Source: Sulfurovum sp.
Lineage (GTDB): Bacteria > Campylobacterota > Campylobacteria > Campylobacterales > Sulfurovaceae
Assembly (NCBI GenBank): GCA_027081115.1
Contig: JALWLD010000121.1
Coordinates: 86,786 to 150,785 of the forward strand
Reading direction: 5' to 3'
Length of the DNA stretch: 64,000 nt
Under the pieces are notes generated by a model, which made no database searches, was not told where the DNA came from, and saw only the letters and a program-made list of their open reading frames with translations. The position numbers and the translations under genes are program-made. Positions 16,615 to 24,326 of the stretch are shown here, piece after piece. Each line of letters starts with the position of its first letter. Positions within the stretch are counted from its first letter, which is position 1.

Positions 16615-17104
16615 TCCTGTCAATATATCCTACACATGGGATAGAAAAAATTTTGAAAAAGCATTTTCAAGATCGTATACCCATCAGTTTAAAAATTCTG
16701 CCAGAAGATATATAGGATGGTTTTTTGTTGCACTGGCACAGTTTGGTGTAGTGGCTGCATTAAAAGGTGGTTCTATAGGGCTTTTAATGTTGTCAACTAT
16801 TTTGATACTCTACTGGTATGTGATCAAAAAGTGGCTGCTGCATCAAAGAGCAGTAAGTGCTTATGAAAACTCAGTATTGAAAAATAGCCAGATAAAGCTT
16901 CAAATCACCCAAGAGGGTGTCAAACAGGACAATACTTTCATTCCATGGCAGGATATTCAGGGGCTTGTACCCATAGAAGATGATATACTGCTTTATTATA
17001 AAGAAAAAGCTTTTTACATCCCTTCAAATGCTTTTCGTTCCATTGAAGAGAAAAGTGCACTGAAAAGCTTGGCAAAAGAGAAAGGTAGACTGTTCCATGT
17101 TTAA
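16592..17104 (+). CDS. YcxB-like membrane protein
   Basis: The 170-residue protein has a pair of membrane helices (about residues 40-78) followed by a soluble domain: ITQEGVKQDNTFIPWQDIQG, then LLYYKEKAFYIPSNAF. This layout matches the YcxB-like family, in which a small beta-rich domain follows two helices. Function is unknown. Its start overlaps the previous gene by 23 bp and its end overlaps the next by 8 bp, so it is clearly part of the cluster. ATG 16601 is an alternative start. Confidence 0.65.
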   Translation: MSQMSTFNPVNISYTWDRKNFEKAFSRSYTHQFKNSARRYIGWFFVALAQFGVVAALKGGSIGLLMLSTILILYWYVIKKWLLHQRAVSAYENSVLKNSQIKLQITQEGVKQDNTFIPWQDIQGLVPIEDDILLYYKEKAFYIPSNAFRSIEEKSALKSLAKEKGRLFHV

Positions 17105-17546
17105 ACTCAAGTTTGTACCCTTGTATATTTTAGTTACCCTTATGTTAATCTTGGTCTTTTTTCAAGCCTGGACGTTTTATCTTGGGACTACAGATGTAAC
17201 TTTTGAGAGATTGACAGGCAGTAGACCCTACAATGAGATACAAGAGATGTCACTCAGACGCTATAAAGAGGGTGCTATCTCTCCACATCTCTTTACAATT
17301 AAAACTGAGGATGATAAAAAAATCATAGAAAAATTTTCTAAAGATTGTGGAGTGGAAAAAATAACCGTTGACAAGTTGCCACAGGAGGCAGCAGAGACTG
17401 ATAAAGAGATGGTAGAAGTCATAGAAAAATCACCCTATATCTACTTAAGCAGATCCTATGATCTACAAAACCCAAAAGAGGGCAGAATGTGTCTGGTCTT
17501 TAGAGACAAAGAGCATCTTTATCTTTTTATAAACGGGAATCTGTAA
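17097..17546 (+). CDS. Hypothetical membrane-anchored protein
   Basis: The 149-residue product has one N-terminal hydrophobic helix (residues 7-27) and a soluble, probably periplasmic domain with no motif I recognise. Two cysteines (near residues 84 and 127) are present. It overlaps the YcxB-like gene by 8 bp and is followed by a tiny membrane-protein gene 1 bp after its stop. Confidence 0.6.
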   Translation: MFKLKFVPLYILVTLMLILVFFQAWTFYLGTTDVTFERLTGSRPYNEIQEMSLRRYKEGAISPHLFTIKTEDDKKIIEKFSKDCGVEKITVDKLPQEAAETDKEMVEVIEKSPYIYLSRSYDLQNPKEGRMCLVFRDKEHLYLFINGNL

Positions 17547-17547
17547 G

Positions 17548-17667
17548 ATGTTGGATTATATTTATGCAGGAATCATCATCTTCTTTTTGATCGTTATACT
17601 GGTCATTGCAAAAGTAGAAGATGGTGAAGATATGGATTACAATGAGAAAGAGGAGGAAGAGAAATGA
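17548..17667 (+). CDS. Small single-span membrane protein (39 aa)
   Basis: ATG at 17548 opens a 39-codon frame: MLDYIYAGIIIFFLIVILVI forms one membrane helix, followed by a very acidic tail (KVEDGEDMDYNEKEEEEK). The start directly follows the previous stop, and its stop overlaps the start of the next small gene (ATGA). That coupling, and a composition typical of a single-span peptide, support it as real. Function is unknown. Confidence 0.5.
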   Translation: MLDYIYAGIIIFFLIVILVIAKVEDGEDMDYNEKEEEEK

Positions 17668-17807
17668 AAGGTTTTTTAATATTTTTTGCGATTACAATGT
17701 TAATTATGGGGGCATATATATACTATAATATACAGCATCCGACAGATTCGATGATCGTACGAAATGGAGCCTATTGGACGATATTTGAACATAATATTAG
17801 TAAGTAA
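17664..17807 (+). CDS. Small single-span membrane protein (47 aa)
   Basis: The 47-residue frame starts MKGFLIFFAITMLIMGAYIY, one hydrophobic helix, then a short soluble tail. GAGGAAGAG lies just before the ATG, and the start overlaps the previous stop by 4 bp. It ends the small-membrane-protein cluster. Function is unknown. Confidence 0.5.
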   Translation: MKGFLIFFAITMLIMGAYIYYNIQHPTDSMIVRNGAYWTIFEHNISK

Positions 17808-17826
17808 ATCTTCATTTTTGAATTTC

Positions 17827-17868
17827 TTGTCTTAAATCAACTTCTTTGCACCATAAAACTGTTATTAT
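17827..17868 (+). promoter_or_regulatory. Degenerate FNR-type box and -10 before the cytochrome c-nirJ-nirE operon
   Basis: TTGTC-TTAA-ATCAA (17827-17840) matches one half-site fully and the other partly. TATTAT at 17863-17868 sits exactly where the -10 falls if the box is at -41.5 (+1 near 17875). Confidence 0.5.
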
Positions 17869-17892
17869 TTTTCATCAATAAAGGATGAAAAT

Positions 17893-18204
17893 ATGACGAA
17901 GCTCATCACTCTTTTTTTTACAATGATTTTCATTAACTCTTTTGCCTCTGCAGAGGATGGGAAAAAAGTTTTTGAAACGTATTGTTGGGGATGTCATCAT
18001 CAGACAGCTGTAGCATTTGGTCCTCCCTTTTCAGAGATAGCATCAAAAAGAACAGTCGAAGAGATACAAGCAATGATTACTGATCCTGCTGCAGTCTCTA
18101 AAGTGCTGGGGTACAAAAGAAATGCAATGCCTGCATTCACTTTAAAGTCTGAAGAACTTAAATCAATTACAGAATATATTATGTCATTCAAGGAATCAAA
18201 ATAA
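17893..18204 (+). CDS. Periplasmic monohaem cytochrome c, NirC/NirM-like
   Basis: The 103-residue protein has a signal peptide (cleavage probably after NSFASA), one haem motif CWGCH at about residues 31-35, and a likely distal Met in RNAMPAF near residue 76. It resembles the cytochrome encoded at 10352-10687. It begins the nirJ-nirE operon and its stop overlaps the nirJ start, so a role in nitrite reduction or haem d1 enzyme maturation, like NirC or NirM, is likely. Confidence 0.85.
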   Translation: MTKLITLFFTMIFINSFASAEDGKKVFETYCWGCHHQTAVAFGPPFSEIASKRTVEEIQAMITDPAAVSKVLGYKRNAMPAFTLKSEELKSITEYIMSFKESK

Positions 18205-19334
18205 TGTTTAGATTATCAAACCTGCTTAAAACAGTTACGACGGGAAAACCGGCACGTGTACTTGACGGAAGCATTGCCATTTGGAATTTTACAAACCGTT
18301 GTAACCTCTCGTGTCTACACTGTTATTCTAAAGCAGACTTGGATGCGGTAGATACTTTGACTACTGAAAACATCATGGAGACTTTGCCTAAACTCAAAGC
18401 CAACGGTGTAAAATTTCTTATTTTTTCAGGAGGAGAACCTCTAACACGTAAAGATCTTTTTGACATTGCGGCAAGATGTAAAGAGTTAGGTATAGTGACC
18501 TATCTTTCTACCAACGGACTCTATGTAAAACAGAGCAATGCAGAGAAGATTCTTGATACTTTTGACTATATCGGTATATCGATAGATGGTTCTCCTGATG
18601 TACATGATGCATTTAGAGGACTCAAAGGTTCTTTTGTAGAGTCTATGAAAGCGGTGGATCTGCTTAACTCTTTTGGAAAGACGAAAGTAGGGATCCGGTT
18701 TACCATTACTAAAGATACCTATGATGACCTGCAGTTTATTTTTGAACTGGCCGAAAAGCATGACATACCAAAAGTTTACATCTCTCACTTGGTTTACTCC
18801 GGAAGAGGATTGGAAAACCTTGAAATGGACTTGACAAAAGAGCAGCGTATTACTGCGGTTAACTATATTTTAGATAAAGCTTTTGAATATCATGAAACAG
18901 GTAGAGATATTGAGATTGTAACAGGGAATATGGAGATGGATGCAATTCTTTTCTATGACAGGTTTGCAAAGAAGTATCCAGAACATGCAAATGAGATGAA
19001 AAAACGTCTCATCGCCTGGGGTGGGAATTCTGCAGGGCGTAAACTGTTAAACATTGACTCTGAAGGGTTTGTCAAACCAGACCCTTTCTTCCCCGTCAAG
19101 ATAGGAAACATACTCAACCAGGATTTTTCAGATATCTGGACCAATGAGCCAACAGAGTTACTGCAAAAACTGCGTATTCATCCAAGAGAACTTGGCGGGA
19201 AGTGTTCGGAATGTCGATACATCAACATTTGTAATGGTGGTTCACGTTCGAGAGCATACGCAATTCATGGTGATATGTGGGCGGAAGATCCATCTTGTTA
19301 TTTAACAGAAGAACAAATTAAAGAGGAAGTATAA
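18204..19334 (+). CDS. nirJ: Haem d1 biosynthesis radical SAM protein NirJ
   Basis: The 376-residue protein belongs to the radical SAM/SPASM family. The cluster motif is CNLSCLHC (about residues 33-40), FSGGEP follows near residue 76, and the C-terminal region has CSECRYINIC with NGGSRSRAYAIHGD and a final Cys, as in NirJ. NirJ removes the propionate side chains from 12,18-didecarboxysirohaem during haem d1 synthesis. Related AhbD and PqqE-type enzymes are alternatives, but the neighbouring nirE, nirDL and precorrin-2 dehydrogenase genes favour NirJ. It overlaps both neighbours by a base, indicating coupling. Confidence 0.9.
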   Translation: MFRLSNLLKTVTTGKPARVLDGSIAIWNFTNRCNLSCLHCYSKADLDAVDTLTTENIMETLPKLKANGVKFLIFSGGEPLTRKDLFDIAARCKELGIVTYLSTNGLYVKQSNAEKILDTFDYIGISIDGSPDVHDAFRGLKGSFVESMKAVDLLNSFGKTKVGIRFTITKDTYDDLQFIFELAEKHDIPKVYISHLVYSGRGLENLEMDLTKEQRITAVNYILDKAFEYHETGRDIEIVTGNMEMDAILFYDRFAKKYPEHANEMKKRLIAWGGNSAGRKLLNIDSEGFVKPDPFFPVKIGNILNQDFSDIWTNEPTELLQKLRIHPRELGGKCSECRYINICNGGSRSRAYAIHGDMWAEDPSCYLTEEQIKEEV

Positions 19335-20068
19335 TGGGAAAAGTATATTTAACAGGTGCAGGTCCTGGAGATATTGAACTCTTAACTGTCAAAGCATTGC
19401 GTGTTGTGAGAGAAGCAGATGTAATCATTTATGATAGACTTGCCAATCCGGATATTTTGGCAGAAGCAAAAGATGGTTGTGAATTTGTCTATGTAGGTAA
19501 AGAGGATTCTCATCATACCTTGCCTCAAGAAGAGATCAATGAAGTGATCTATCAATCTGCATTGAAACATGAAAATGTAGTTCGACTTAAAGGTGGAGAT
19601 CCTTTTGTCTTTGGACGTGGTGGAGAAGAGGGGATCTATCTCTATGAAAGAGATATTAAGTTTGAATTCATACCTGGGATCACTTCAGCTATTGCTGTAC
19701 CTGAATATGCAGGAATTCCTGTCACACATCGTGGTATTACAGTTTCTTTTAGAGTGGTAACCGGACACGAATCGAGTGGTAAAGACCATTCTCAAATACC
19801 TTGGGACAATTTTAAAAGTGATGATACTATTATCTTTTTGATGGGACTACATCGTCTAAAGACAATATGCAATAGACTCATGGGTATTGGAAAATCTAAA
19901 GACTATCCTGTGGCAGTCATCTCTAGAGGTACAAGACCGGATGAAAAAACAGTGGTGGGTACATTGGAAAATATTTATGAAAAAGCCAAAGATCTTCCTA
20001 CACCGGCACTCATCGTAGTGGGGAAAGTAGTAACGCTCAGAGACCAGCTAAACTGGTTTGAGCAGTAA
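19334..20068 (+). CDS. nirE: Uroporphyrinogen-III C-methyltransferase
   Basis: The 244-residue enzyme transfers two methyl groups from SAM to uroporphyrinogen III, giving precorrin-2. Family signatures are plain: VYLTGAGPGDIELLTVKAL at the N-terminus, RLKGGDPFVFGRGGEE near residue 85, and GITSAIAVPEYAGIPVTHR near residue 116. It lacks the CysG dehydrogenase domain, which is encoded separately at 22060-22626. Since it is coupled to nirJ, I use the symbol nirE rather than cobA. A role also in sirohaem or cobalamin supply cannot be excluded. Confidence 0.93.
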   Translation: MGKVYLTGAGPGDIELLTVKALRVVREADVIIYDRLANPDILAEAKDGCEFVYVGKEDSHHTLPQEEINEVIYQSALKHENVVRLKGGDPFVFGRGGEEGIYLYERDIKFEFIPGITSAIAVPEYAGIPVTHRGITVSFRVVTGHESSGKDHSQIPWDNFKSDDTIIFLMGLHRLKTICNRLMGIGKSKDYPVAVISRGTRPDEKTVVGTLENIYEKAKDLPTPALIVVGKVVTLRDQLNWFEQ

Positions 20069-20081
20069 ACAAGGCATTCTT

Positions 20082-20104
20082 TCTAGGAGACTTTTTATCT
20101 TTTT
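20082..20104. promoter_or_regulatory. Shared operator motif in front of the Crp/Fnr gene
   Basis: Read on the minus strand, AAGATAAAAAGTCTCCTA closely matches the copy upstream of nap (AAGATAAAAATTCTCCTA). It overlaps the -35 region of the regulator's predicted promoter (TATAGT at 20110-20115), a position expected for repression. Confidence 0.45.
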
Positions 20105-20143
20105 TACTGTATAGTACTCTTTTAGACCCAAGGAGCTACTATA

Positions 20144-20845
20144 GTGGTAAGATTAGAAGAAATCCCGATGTTTGCAGCATTGACAGAGTCAAATCTCAAA
20201 GATCTATATAACCAAACACATATAAAACATTATTCTAAAGACAGTATTGTATTTTATGAGGGGGATGAAAGTACTTACCTTCATATCCTTCTAGAAGGTA
20301 GCATTAAACTTTATAAAACAACACCCAAAGGGACACAGATTCAGATTAATCGTTTGGGTGCTCCCGATCTTATAGGGGAGTATGCCTGTTTTGAAAAACA
20401 CCCTTTTCCCGCAACCTGTGAATTTGTGACAGAAGGTACCATGGGTCTGCTTCCTTTTGATGTGGTATATAAACACCTTTCAGATCCTAATTTCTCTCTT
20501 GAAATTATTAAATCACTGACCGGGAAAGTAGGTTTACTTTCTGCTTTGGTTCATAAAGAGACTGTACTCTCATCTGAAGCAAAAGTAGCTGACTTAATGT
20601 TACGACAATTGGTACTTTTTCATCGACTAAAAAACAACGAATTGGCTTCCATTCTGAATCTCACTCCTGAAACTTTTTCAAGAATTTTAACAAAGTTCAA
20701 AAAAGAGGGGATTATTACAGTTGAAAGTCAAAAAGTGGTTATTCACAATGAAGATGCTTTGTATACGATTGTGGATACGAATACGATGAAGGATTGTACG
20801 AACTGTATTGCTTCATTTAAAGAGTCTATTGGATATAAAGGCTAG
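20144..20845 (+). CDS. Crp/Fnr-family regulator, DNR/NssR-like
   Basis: The 233-residue protein has an N-terminal cyclic-nucleotide-binding-type beta barrel (about residues 8-115), a dimer helix, and a C-terminal winged helix. Its recognition helix TPETFSRIL carries E176, S179 and R180, the ExxSR set that reads TTGA half-sites in FNR. It lacks the N-terminal cysteine cluster of FNR, so it should not bind that Fe-S cluster; haem-based NO sensing as in DNR is possible. Cysteines occur near the C-terminus (CTNC, about residues 218-221). The GTG start has AAGGAG 9 bp upstream. It is the best candidate to bind the TTGAT-N4-ATCAA boxes across this window. Confidence 0.88.
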   Translation: MVRLEEIPMFAALTESNLKDLYNQTHIKHYSKDSIVFYEGDESTYLHILLEGSIKLYKTTPKGTQIQINRLGAPDLIGEYACFEKHPFPATCEFVTEGTMGLLPFDVVYKHLSDPNFSLEIIKSLTGKVGLLSALVHKETVLSSEAKVADLMLRQLVLFHRLKNNELASILNLTPETFSRILTKFKKEGIITVESQKVVIHNEDALYTIVDTNTMKDCTNCIASFKESIGYKG

Positions 20846-20869
20846 CCGTCAATAGATCTTCTTTTCTTT

Positions 20870-20896
20870 ATATTCCCATGCATAACATGGGAATAT
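20870..20896. terminator. Bidirectional stem-loop between convergent genes
   Basis: ATATTCCCATG (20870-20880), loop CATAA, CATGGGAATAT (20886-20896): a perfect 11-bp stem between the Crp/Fnr gene and the convergent nirDL gene. There is no strong T-tract on either side. Confidence 0.6.
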
Positions 20897-20935
20897 GTAT
20901 TTCAATGAGTGATTTTATATCTCTCACTGCTTATG

Positions 20936-21928
20936 CTAAATGCCCTCTTCCCATGCTTTGAATGCATCATCAAAATAGACTAAACGTTGTTTTTTAAATT
21001 CTTTGGTTGAGTAGAGTTTTCCATATTCTGTCAGACCGCTCTCTTTTGCCATTTCTTCTATGAGTGAGTCACACTCCTCTTGGCTTTTTCCATGTATCAT
21101 AGCAAAAAGGTTGTAGGGCCAGTTAGGGTAGCTTGGTCTGAGGTAGCAGTGGGAAACCGCTGAAAACTCTGCCATCTGTCTTCCTATCTCTTCTCCTTTT
21201 TCTTCGGGTACTGACCAGACAGACATAGCGTTGGCACCAAAACCGGCTTTTCTATGGTTGAGAATGGTCGCAAAACGTCTCATGACACCAGACTCTTTAA
21301 GTTCATTGGCAAGGGTAAAGAATTCGTCATAGCTCAGAGCCAGTTTTTCTATGGCTTCTTTAAAAGGCTCTGTGACAACTGCAATGTCTTTTTGTAACTC
21401 TTTGATGACTGCAATGTGTTGCTCTGTAAGTTCTATATCCTTATGTGCGAGTTTTTTGAGTTTCTCTTTTTTGGCACGCTTTCCTGTCGTATCCATTTTT
21501 ACGGAAATTTTGAACATTTTAAGTGTTGGAAGAACAATACCGTCTTGGGCACCTGTCTGGTCTTTTAAAATGTCGATAGTTTTTTCCAGACCAAGTTTGG
21601 AATCGGGAGCAACAGCCATTGTGAACCAAATGTTGTAGTCATGGTTTCTCAGGTAGTTATGACTGACACCGGGGTGTTGATTGATGATCTCTGCAGCTTC
21701 ATCAATTTTGTCTTCAGAGACTTTAAAAGCGACCAGTGAAGATTTGTACCCTAGTCTTTTTGTATCGAAGATTGCGGAGGTTTGTCTGATGATCTTGTCA
21801 TCTTTGAGTTTCTGTACCATAGTGAGTACTTCCTCTTCGGTTAGTTTCAGTTTTTCAGCTACCTCTTTAAAGGGATTTTGGGTCATGGGGAAGGCATTTT
21901 GCATTTCAAAAAGTAATTCGTTTTCCAT
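20936..21928 (-). CDS. nirDL: Sirohaem decarboxylase, fused NirD-NirL type (two AsnC-like domains)
   Basis: The 330-residue protein contains two tandem AsnC/Lrp-like modules. Each has a helix-turn-helix-like part and a ligand domain; the motifs HPGVSHNYLRNHDYNIWFTMA in module 1 and AVSHCYLRPSYPNWPYNLFAM in module 2 are characteristic of AhbA/AhbB and NirD/L/G/H. These decarboxylate sirohaem to 12,18-didecarboxysirohaem. Both modules are in one chain, so a single gene replaces two. The start at 21928 is preferred because it has GGAG upstream and the family N-terminus; the open frame extends upstream across the promoter. It is divergent from the precorrin-2 dehydrogenase gene. Confidence 0.88.
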   Translation of the reverse strand: MENELLFEMQNAFPMTQNPFKEVAEKLKLTEEEVLTMVQKLKDDKIIRQTSAIFDTKRLGYKSSLVAFKVSEDKIDEAAEIINQHPGVSHNYLRNHDYNIWFTMAVAPDSKLGLEKTIDILKDQTGAQDGIVLPTLKMFKISVKMDTTGKRAKKEKLKKLAHKDIELTEQHIAVIKELQKDIAVVTEPFKEAIEKLALSYDEFFTLANELKESGVMRRFATILNHRKAGFGANAMSVWSVPEEKGEEIGRQMAEFSAVSHCYLRPSYPNWPYNLFAMIHGKSQEECDSLIEEMAKESGLTEYGKLYSTKEFKKQRLVYFDDAFKAWEEGI

Positions 21929-21989
21929 CTGTTTTTTTGCTCCGTTTATGTATAAAATGATTATAGTAGATAATAGTCTATCAAAGTAT

Positions 21990-22003
21990 TGATACATATC
22001 AAA
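21990..22003. promoter_or_regulatory. FNR-type box between divergent haem d1 genes
   Basis: TTGAT-ACAT-ATCAA is a perfect dyad. On the minus strand TATAAT (21966-21961) places nirDL +1 near 21954, about 42 bp away. On the plus strand TAAATT (22025-22030) places +1 near 22037, about 40 bp away. One site could therefore serve both genes. Confidence 0.6.
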
Positions 22004-22059
22004 GCTATTGTGATAAACTTTAGTTAAATTATGACTGACAATGAATAAAAAGGAACAGA

Positions 22060-22626
22060 ATGTCTTTTTTCCCTATGTATATGGAGATGCAGAATTTAAA
22101 AGTTTTAGTAGTTGGAGGTGGGTATATAGCCACTGAAAAGCTGGAAAAACTAGTCGATTTCACGAAAGAGATCACAGTAATTGCTGCTGAGGTAAGTGAG
22201 GAAGCAAATACACTCATAAAGGAGCATTCTCTCACACTCTATCAACGCCTCTATACTACAGGAGACATAGAAGGGTTTGATATTGTCATTGTAGCTACGG
22301 ATACTGTAGATCTTCATAAATCTATTTATGAAGAGTCGCGAGGCAGTAGAGTTCTTGTAAATTCTGTGGACAATACAGACTATTGTGATTTTATTTTTCC
22401 TTCGTATGTACAAAAAGGGGATCTGACTATTGCATTTTCTACCGGAGGAGCATCACCTGCTTTTGCCAAGTATATCAGAAGACATTTTGAAAAGATCATC
22501 CCAGACTCTGTAGGAGATTTTTTAACAAAAATGAAAGGTTTGAGAAAAACGATGCCTAAGGGGAAAGAGCGTATGGCCTATTTCGATTCATTGGTTGAGA
22601 ACTATTTTAAAGAGAATTTTAAGTAA
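22060..22626 (+). CDS. Precorrin-2 dehydrogenase / sirohydrochlorin ferrochelatase (CysG N-terminal type)
   Basis: The 188-residue protein resembles Met8p, Bacillus YlnF and the N-terminal half of CysG. An NAD-binding motif VLVVGGGYIATEK lies at about residues 14-26, and FSTGGASPAFAKYIR near residue 130 is the family signature. It oxidises precorrin-2 to sirohydrochlorin and may insert iron, linking NirE to the sirohaem decarboxylase. It has AAAAAGGAAC upstream of the ATG. It is divergent from nirDL and probably controlled by the same FNR-type box. Confidence 0.9.
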   Translation: MSFFPMYMEMQNLKVLVVGGGYIATEKLEKLVDFTKEITVIAAEVSEEANTLIKEHSLTLYQRLYTTGDIEGFDIVIVATDTVDLHKSIYEESRGSRVLVNSVDNTDYCDFIFPSYVQKGDLTIAFSTGGASPAFAKYIRRHFEKIIPDSVGDFLTKMKGLRKTMPKGKERMAYFDSLVENYFKENFK

Positions 22627-22627
22627 A

Positions 22628-22669
22628 TTGATATAAATCAAGATTATCTTAATTATAAGTCAATAAGAT
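22628..22669 (+). promoter_or_regulatory. FNR-type box and -10 of the DUF2249-like operon
   Basis: TTGAT-ATAA-ATCAA (22628-22641) is a perfect dyad. TAAGAT at 22664-22669 occupies the -10 position if +1 is 22676 and the box is at -41.5. AGGAG precedes ATG 22695. Confidence 0.62.
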
Positions 22670-22694
22670 ACATAAAAATATTAGGAGAATAAAT

Positions 22695-23033
22695 ATGTCT
22701 GAAATAATAAAAGAAGCATTAGAAGTAGAGGGTGCTACGGTTCCTTTTTTTACCTACAAAGAGGGAGAAGCTCAGATCATTGAATTTGATACATCAAAAT
22801 GTGGACCACCAGATCCGATGGTAAATGCTATGGCCGGATTAAAACTACTTGACAGTCCCAATAAAAAAGTAGTGATGATCAATCACAAGAGTCCCGGAGG
22901 ATTACTTGCCAAAATTGGCGAAAATTATGATATTGCTGAAGAGAAACTTGAAGATGGTCGTGTGAAACTGACTTTCTCCTACAGAGCTGGAGAGAGTGAA
23001 AAAGCAAACTTGGCTGACAATAGTTGTGGATAA
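22695..23033 (+). CDS. DUF2249/TusA-like small protein
   Basis: The 112-residue protein shows the pattern CGPPDPMVNAMAGL, then VVMINHKSPGGLLAKIG, then a closing strand, which resembles the DUF2249 family (a TusA-like fold; consensus has PPPEPM followed by hydrophobic VVLHxREP). A cysteine (residue 36) sits where TusA-like proteins carry the functional Cys, and the last three residues include another Cys. Members often occur near denitrification genes but their role is not established. It starts the three-gene operon 22695-24638. The family call is moderate. Confidence 0.55.
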   Translation: MSEIIKEALEVEGATVPFFTYKEGEAQIIEFDTSKCGPPDPMVNAMAGLKLLDSPNKKVVMINHKSPGGLLAKIGENYDIAEEKLEDGRVKLTFSYRAGESEKANLADNSCG

Positions 23034-23039
23034 ACTGTA

Positions 23040-24275
23040 ATGACCCCAGTCTCTAAAGATTTTGCACCTCCGTTAAAACTCATTGCACCTTTTTTTAAAT
23101 GGGGTGTGATTTTTTACCTCTTATCTATGTTGGCACTGCTCTTTTTTGAGCCTTCTTTTGTTTATCAGCAGATGGATATAGCAGGTTGGCTGCATCTCTT
23201 TTTACTTGGTTTTGTTATGATGGTTATTTTTGGTGCAATGGCACAGCTTATTCCTGTGGTGTTGGAAGTAGGACATGTTGTAGTGGATGTCTACTATGTT
23301 ATCTTGCCACTACTTGGAATAGGCGCAACGATGATGGTTGTAGGTTTTTGGCTTGCCCCTGCACTGCTTTCTTATGGAGGTATGTTGGTACTTGTAGCTA
23401 TGGTCATTTTTGCATTTGAGAATATGGCTACACTAAAAAAATCAAAGTTGGATAACCTGACGGTCTCTACGGTAAAGTGGAGTAATGGATACCTTTTGCT
23501 AGGTATCTTAACAGGCTTTTTCATCGCCTTAGGCTTTGCCGGTTCTGTGAACATTGATGTTGCCTTAATGCTTAAAGCACATGTTTATGCAGTTTTGGGT
23601 GGATATGTACTGTTAACGATTATGGGACTATCTTTAACCCTTATTCCAATGTTTTCTCTAGCACATGGCTTTGATGAGACAGCAATAAAAAGGGCATTTC
23701 GTTTGGTCATCGTGGCAGTAGCAGTGGTGTTTCTAGGAGCACTTGTGGGAATGGAGTGGCTGATGACGATGGGGTATCTCATTGCATTTTCCGGTGTCGG
23801 ATTCTACATTTGGCAGATTTATATTATTGCATCACTTACGGTAAGAAAAGAGCTGGATATCTGGGCAAAGTCTATGATCTTTGCTTTTGGATCTTTGATC
23901 TTTTCCATGATGACTGGCGTGGTATTTCTTTTAACCAATTCACTAACGATGTTACATACGACAGTATGGTTCTTTGTGATTGGTTTCATCTCATCAATGA
24001 TCACAGGGCACCTTTATAAGATTGTGCCTTTTTTGGTATGGTTTGAACGTTTTGCTCCTTTGGTAGGGAAAGAGAAAGTACCTATGTTACATGAAATGTA
24101 CAATAAAGAGGGGGCCAAGATGATGTTCAACTTTACGGTTGCAGGTGTTATCTTAGGTGGCTTTGGGTTACTGTTTGAATCAGATATCCTCTTTAAAGCT
24201 GGGGGAAGTTTCCTCTTTGCAGGAGCGATATTTTTGTATATCGGCATGAATAAAATGCTGGCATATGGAGAATAA
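23040..24275 (+). CDS. Polytopic haem-copper-oxidase/NnrS-like membrane protein
   Basis: The 411-residue protein has about 12 membrane helices with conserved-looking histidines in WLHLFLLGF (near residue 48), KAHVYAVLGGY (near 181) and TGHLYKIVPFLVWFERF (near 324). The layout is that of proteins distantly related to haem-copper oxidase subunit I or NnrS that lack the full metal site. NnrS contains haem and copper and protects against NO stress. The gene begins 6 bp after the DUF2249-like gene and is followed by a DUF59 gene. I infer a role in NO tolerance or electron transfer during denitrification; this is not proven by sequence. Confidence 0.6.
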   Translation: MTPVSKDFAPPLKLIAPFFKWGVIFYLLSMLALLFFEPSFVYQQMDIAGWLHLFLLGFVMMVIFGAMAQLIPVVLEVGHVVVDVYYVILPLLGIGATMMVVGFWLAPALLSYGGMLVLVAMVIFAFENMATLKKSKLDNLTVSTVKWSNGYLLLGILTGFFIALGFAGSVNIDVALMLKAHVYAVLGGYVLLTIMGLSLTLIPMFSLAHGFDETAIKRAFRLVIVAVAVVFLGALVGMEWLMTMGYLIAFSGVGFYIWQIYIIASLTVRKELDIWAKSMIFAFGSLIFSMMTGVVFLLTNSLTMLHTTVWFFVIGFISSMITGHLYKIVPFLVWFERFAPLVGKEKVPMLHEMYNKEGAKMMFNFTVAGVILGGFGLLFESDILFKAGGSFLFAGAIFLYIGMNKMLAYGE

Positions 24276-24326
24276 TTAAAATCAACGTCGGGTACGATTG
24301 CCATCGCACCACAAAAAGGAATAAAC

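Noticed and set aside
18204-19334. Radical SAM protein as AhbD or PqqE
   Set aside because: C-terminal cysteine arrangement and neighbours nirE and nirDL fit NirJ better; no pqq genes are seen.
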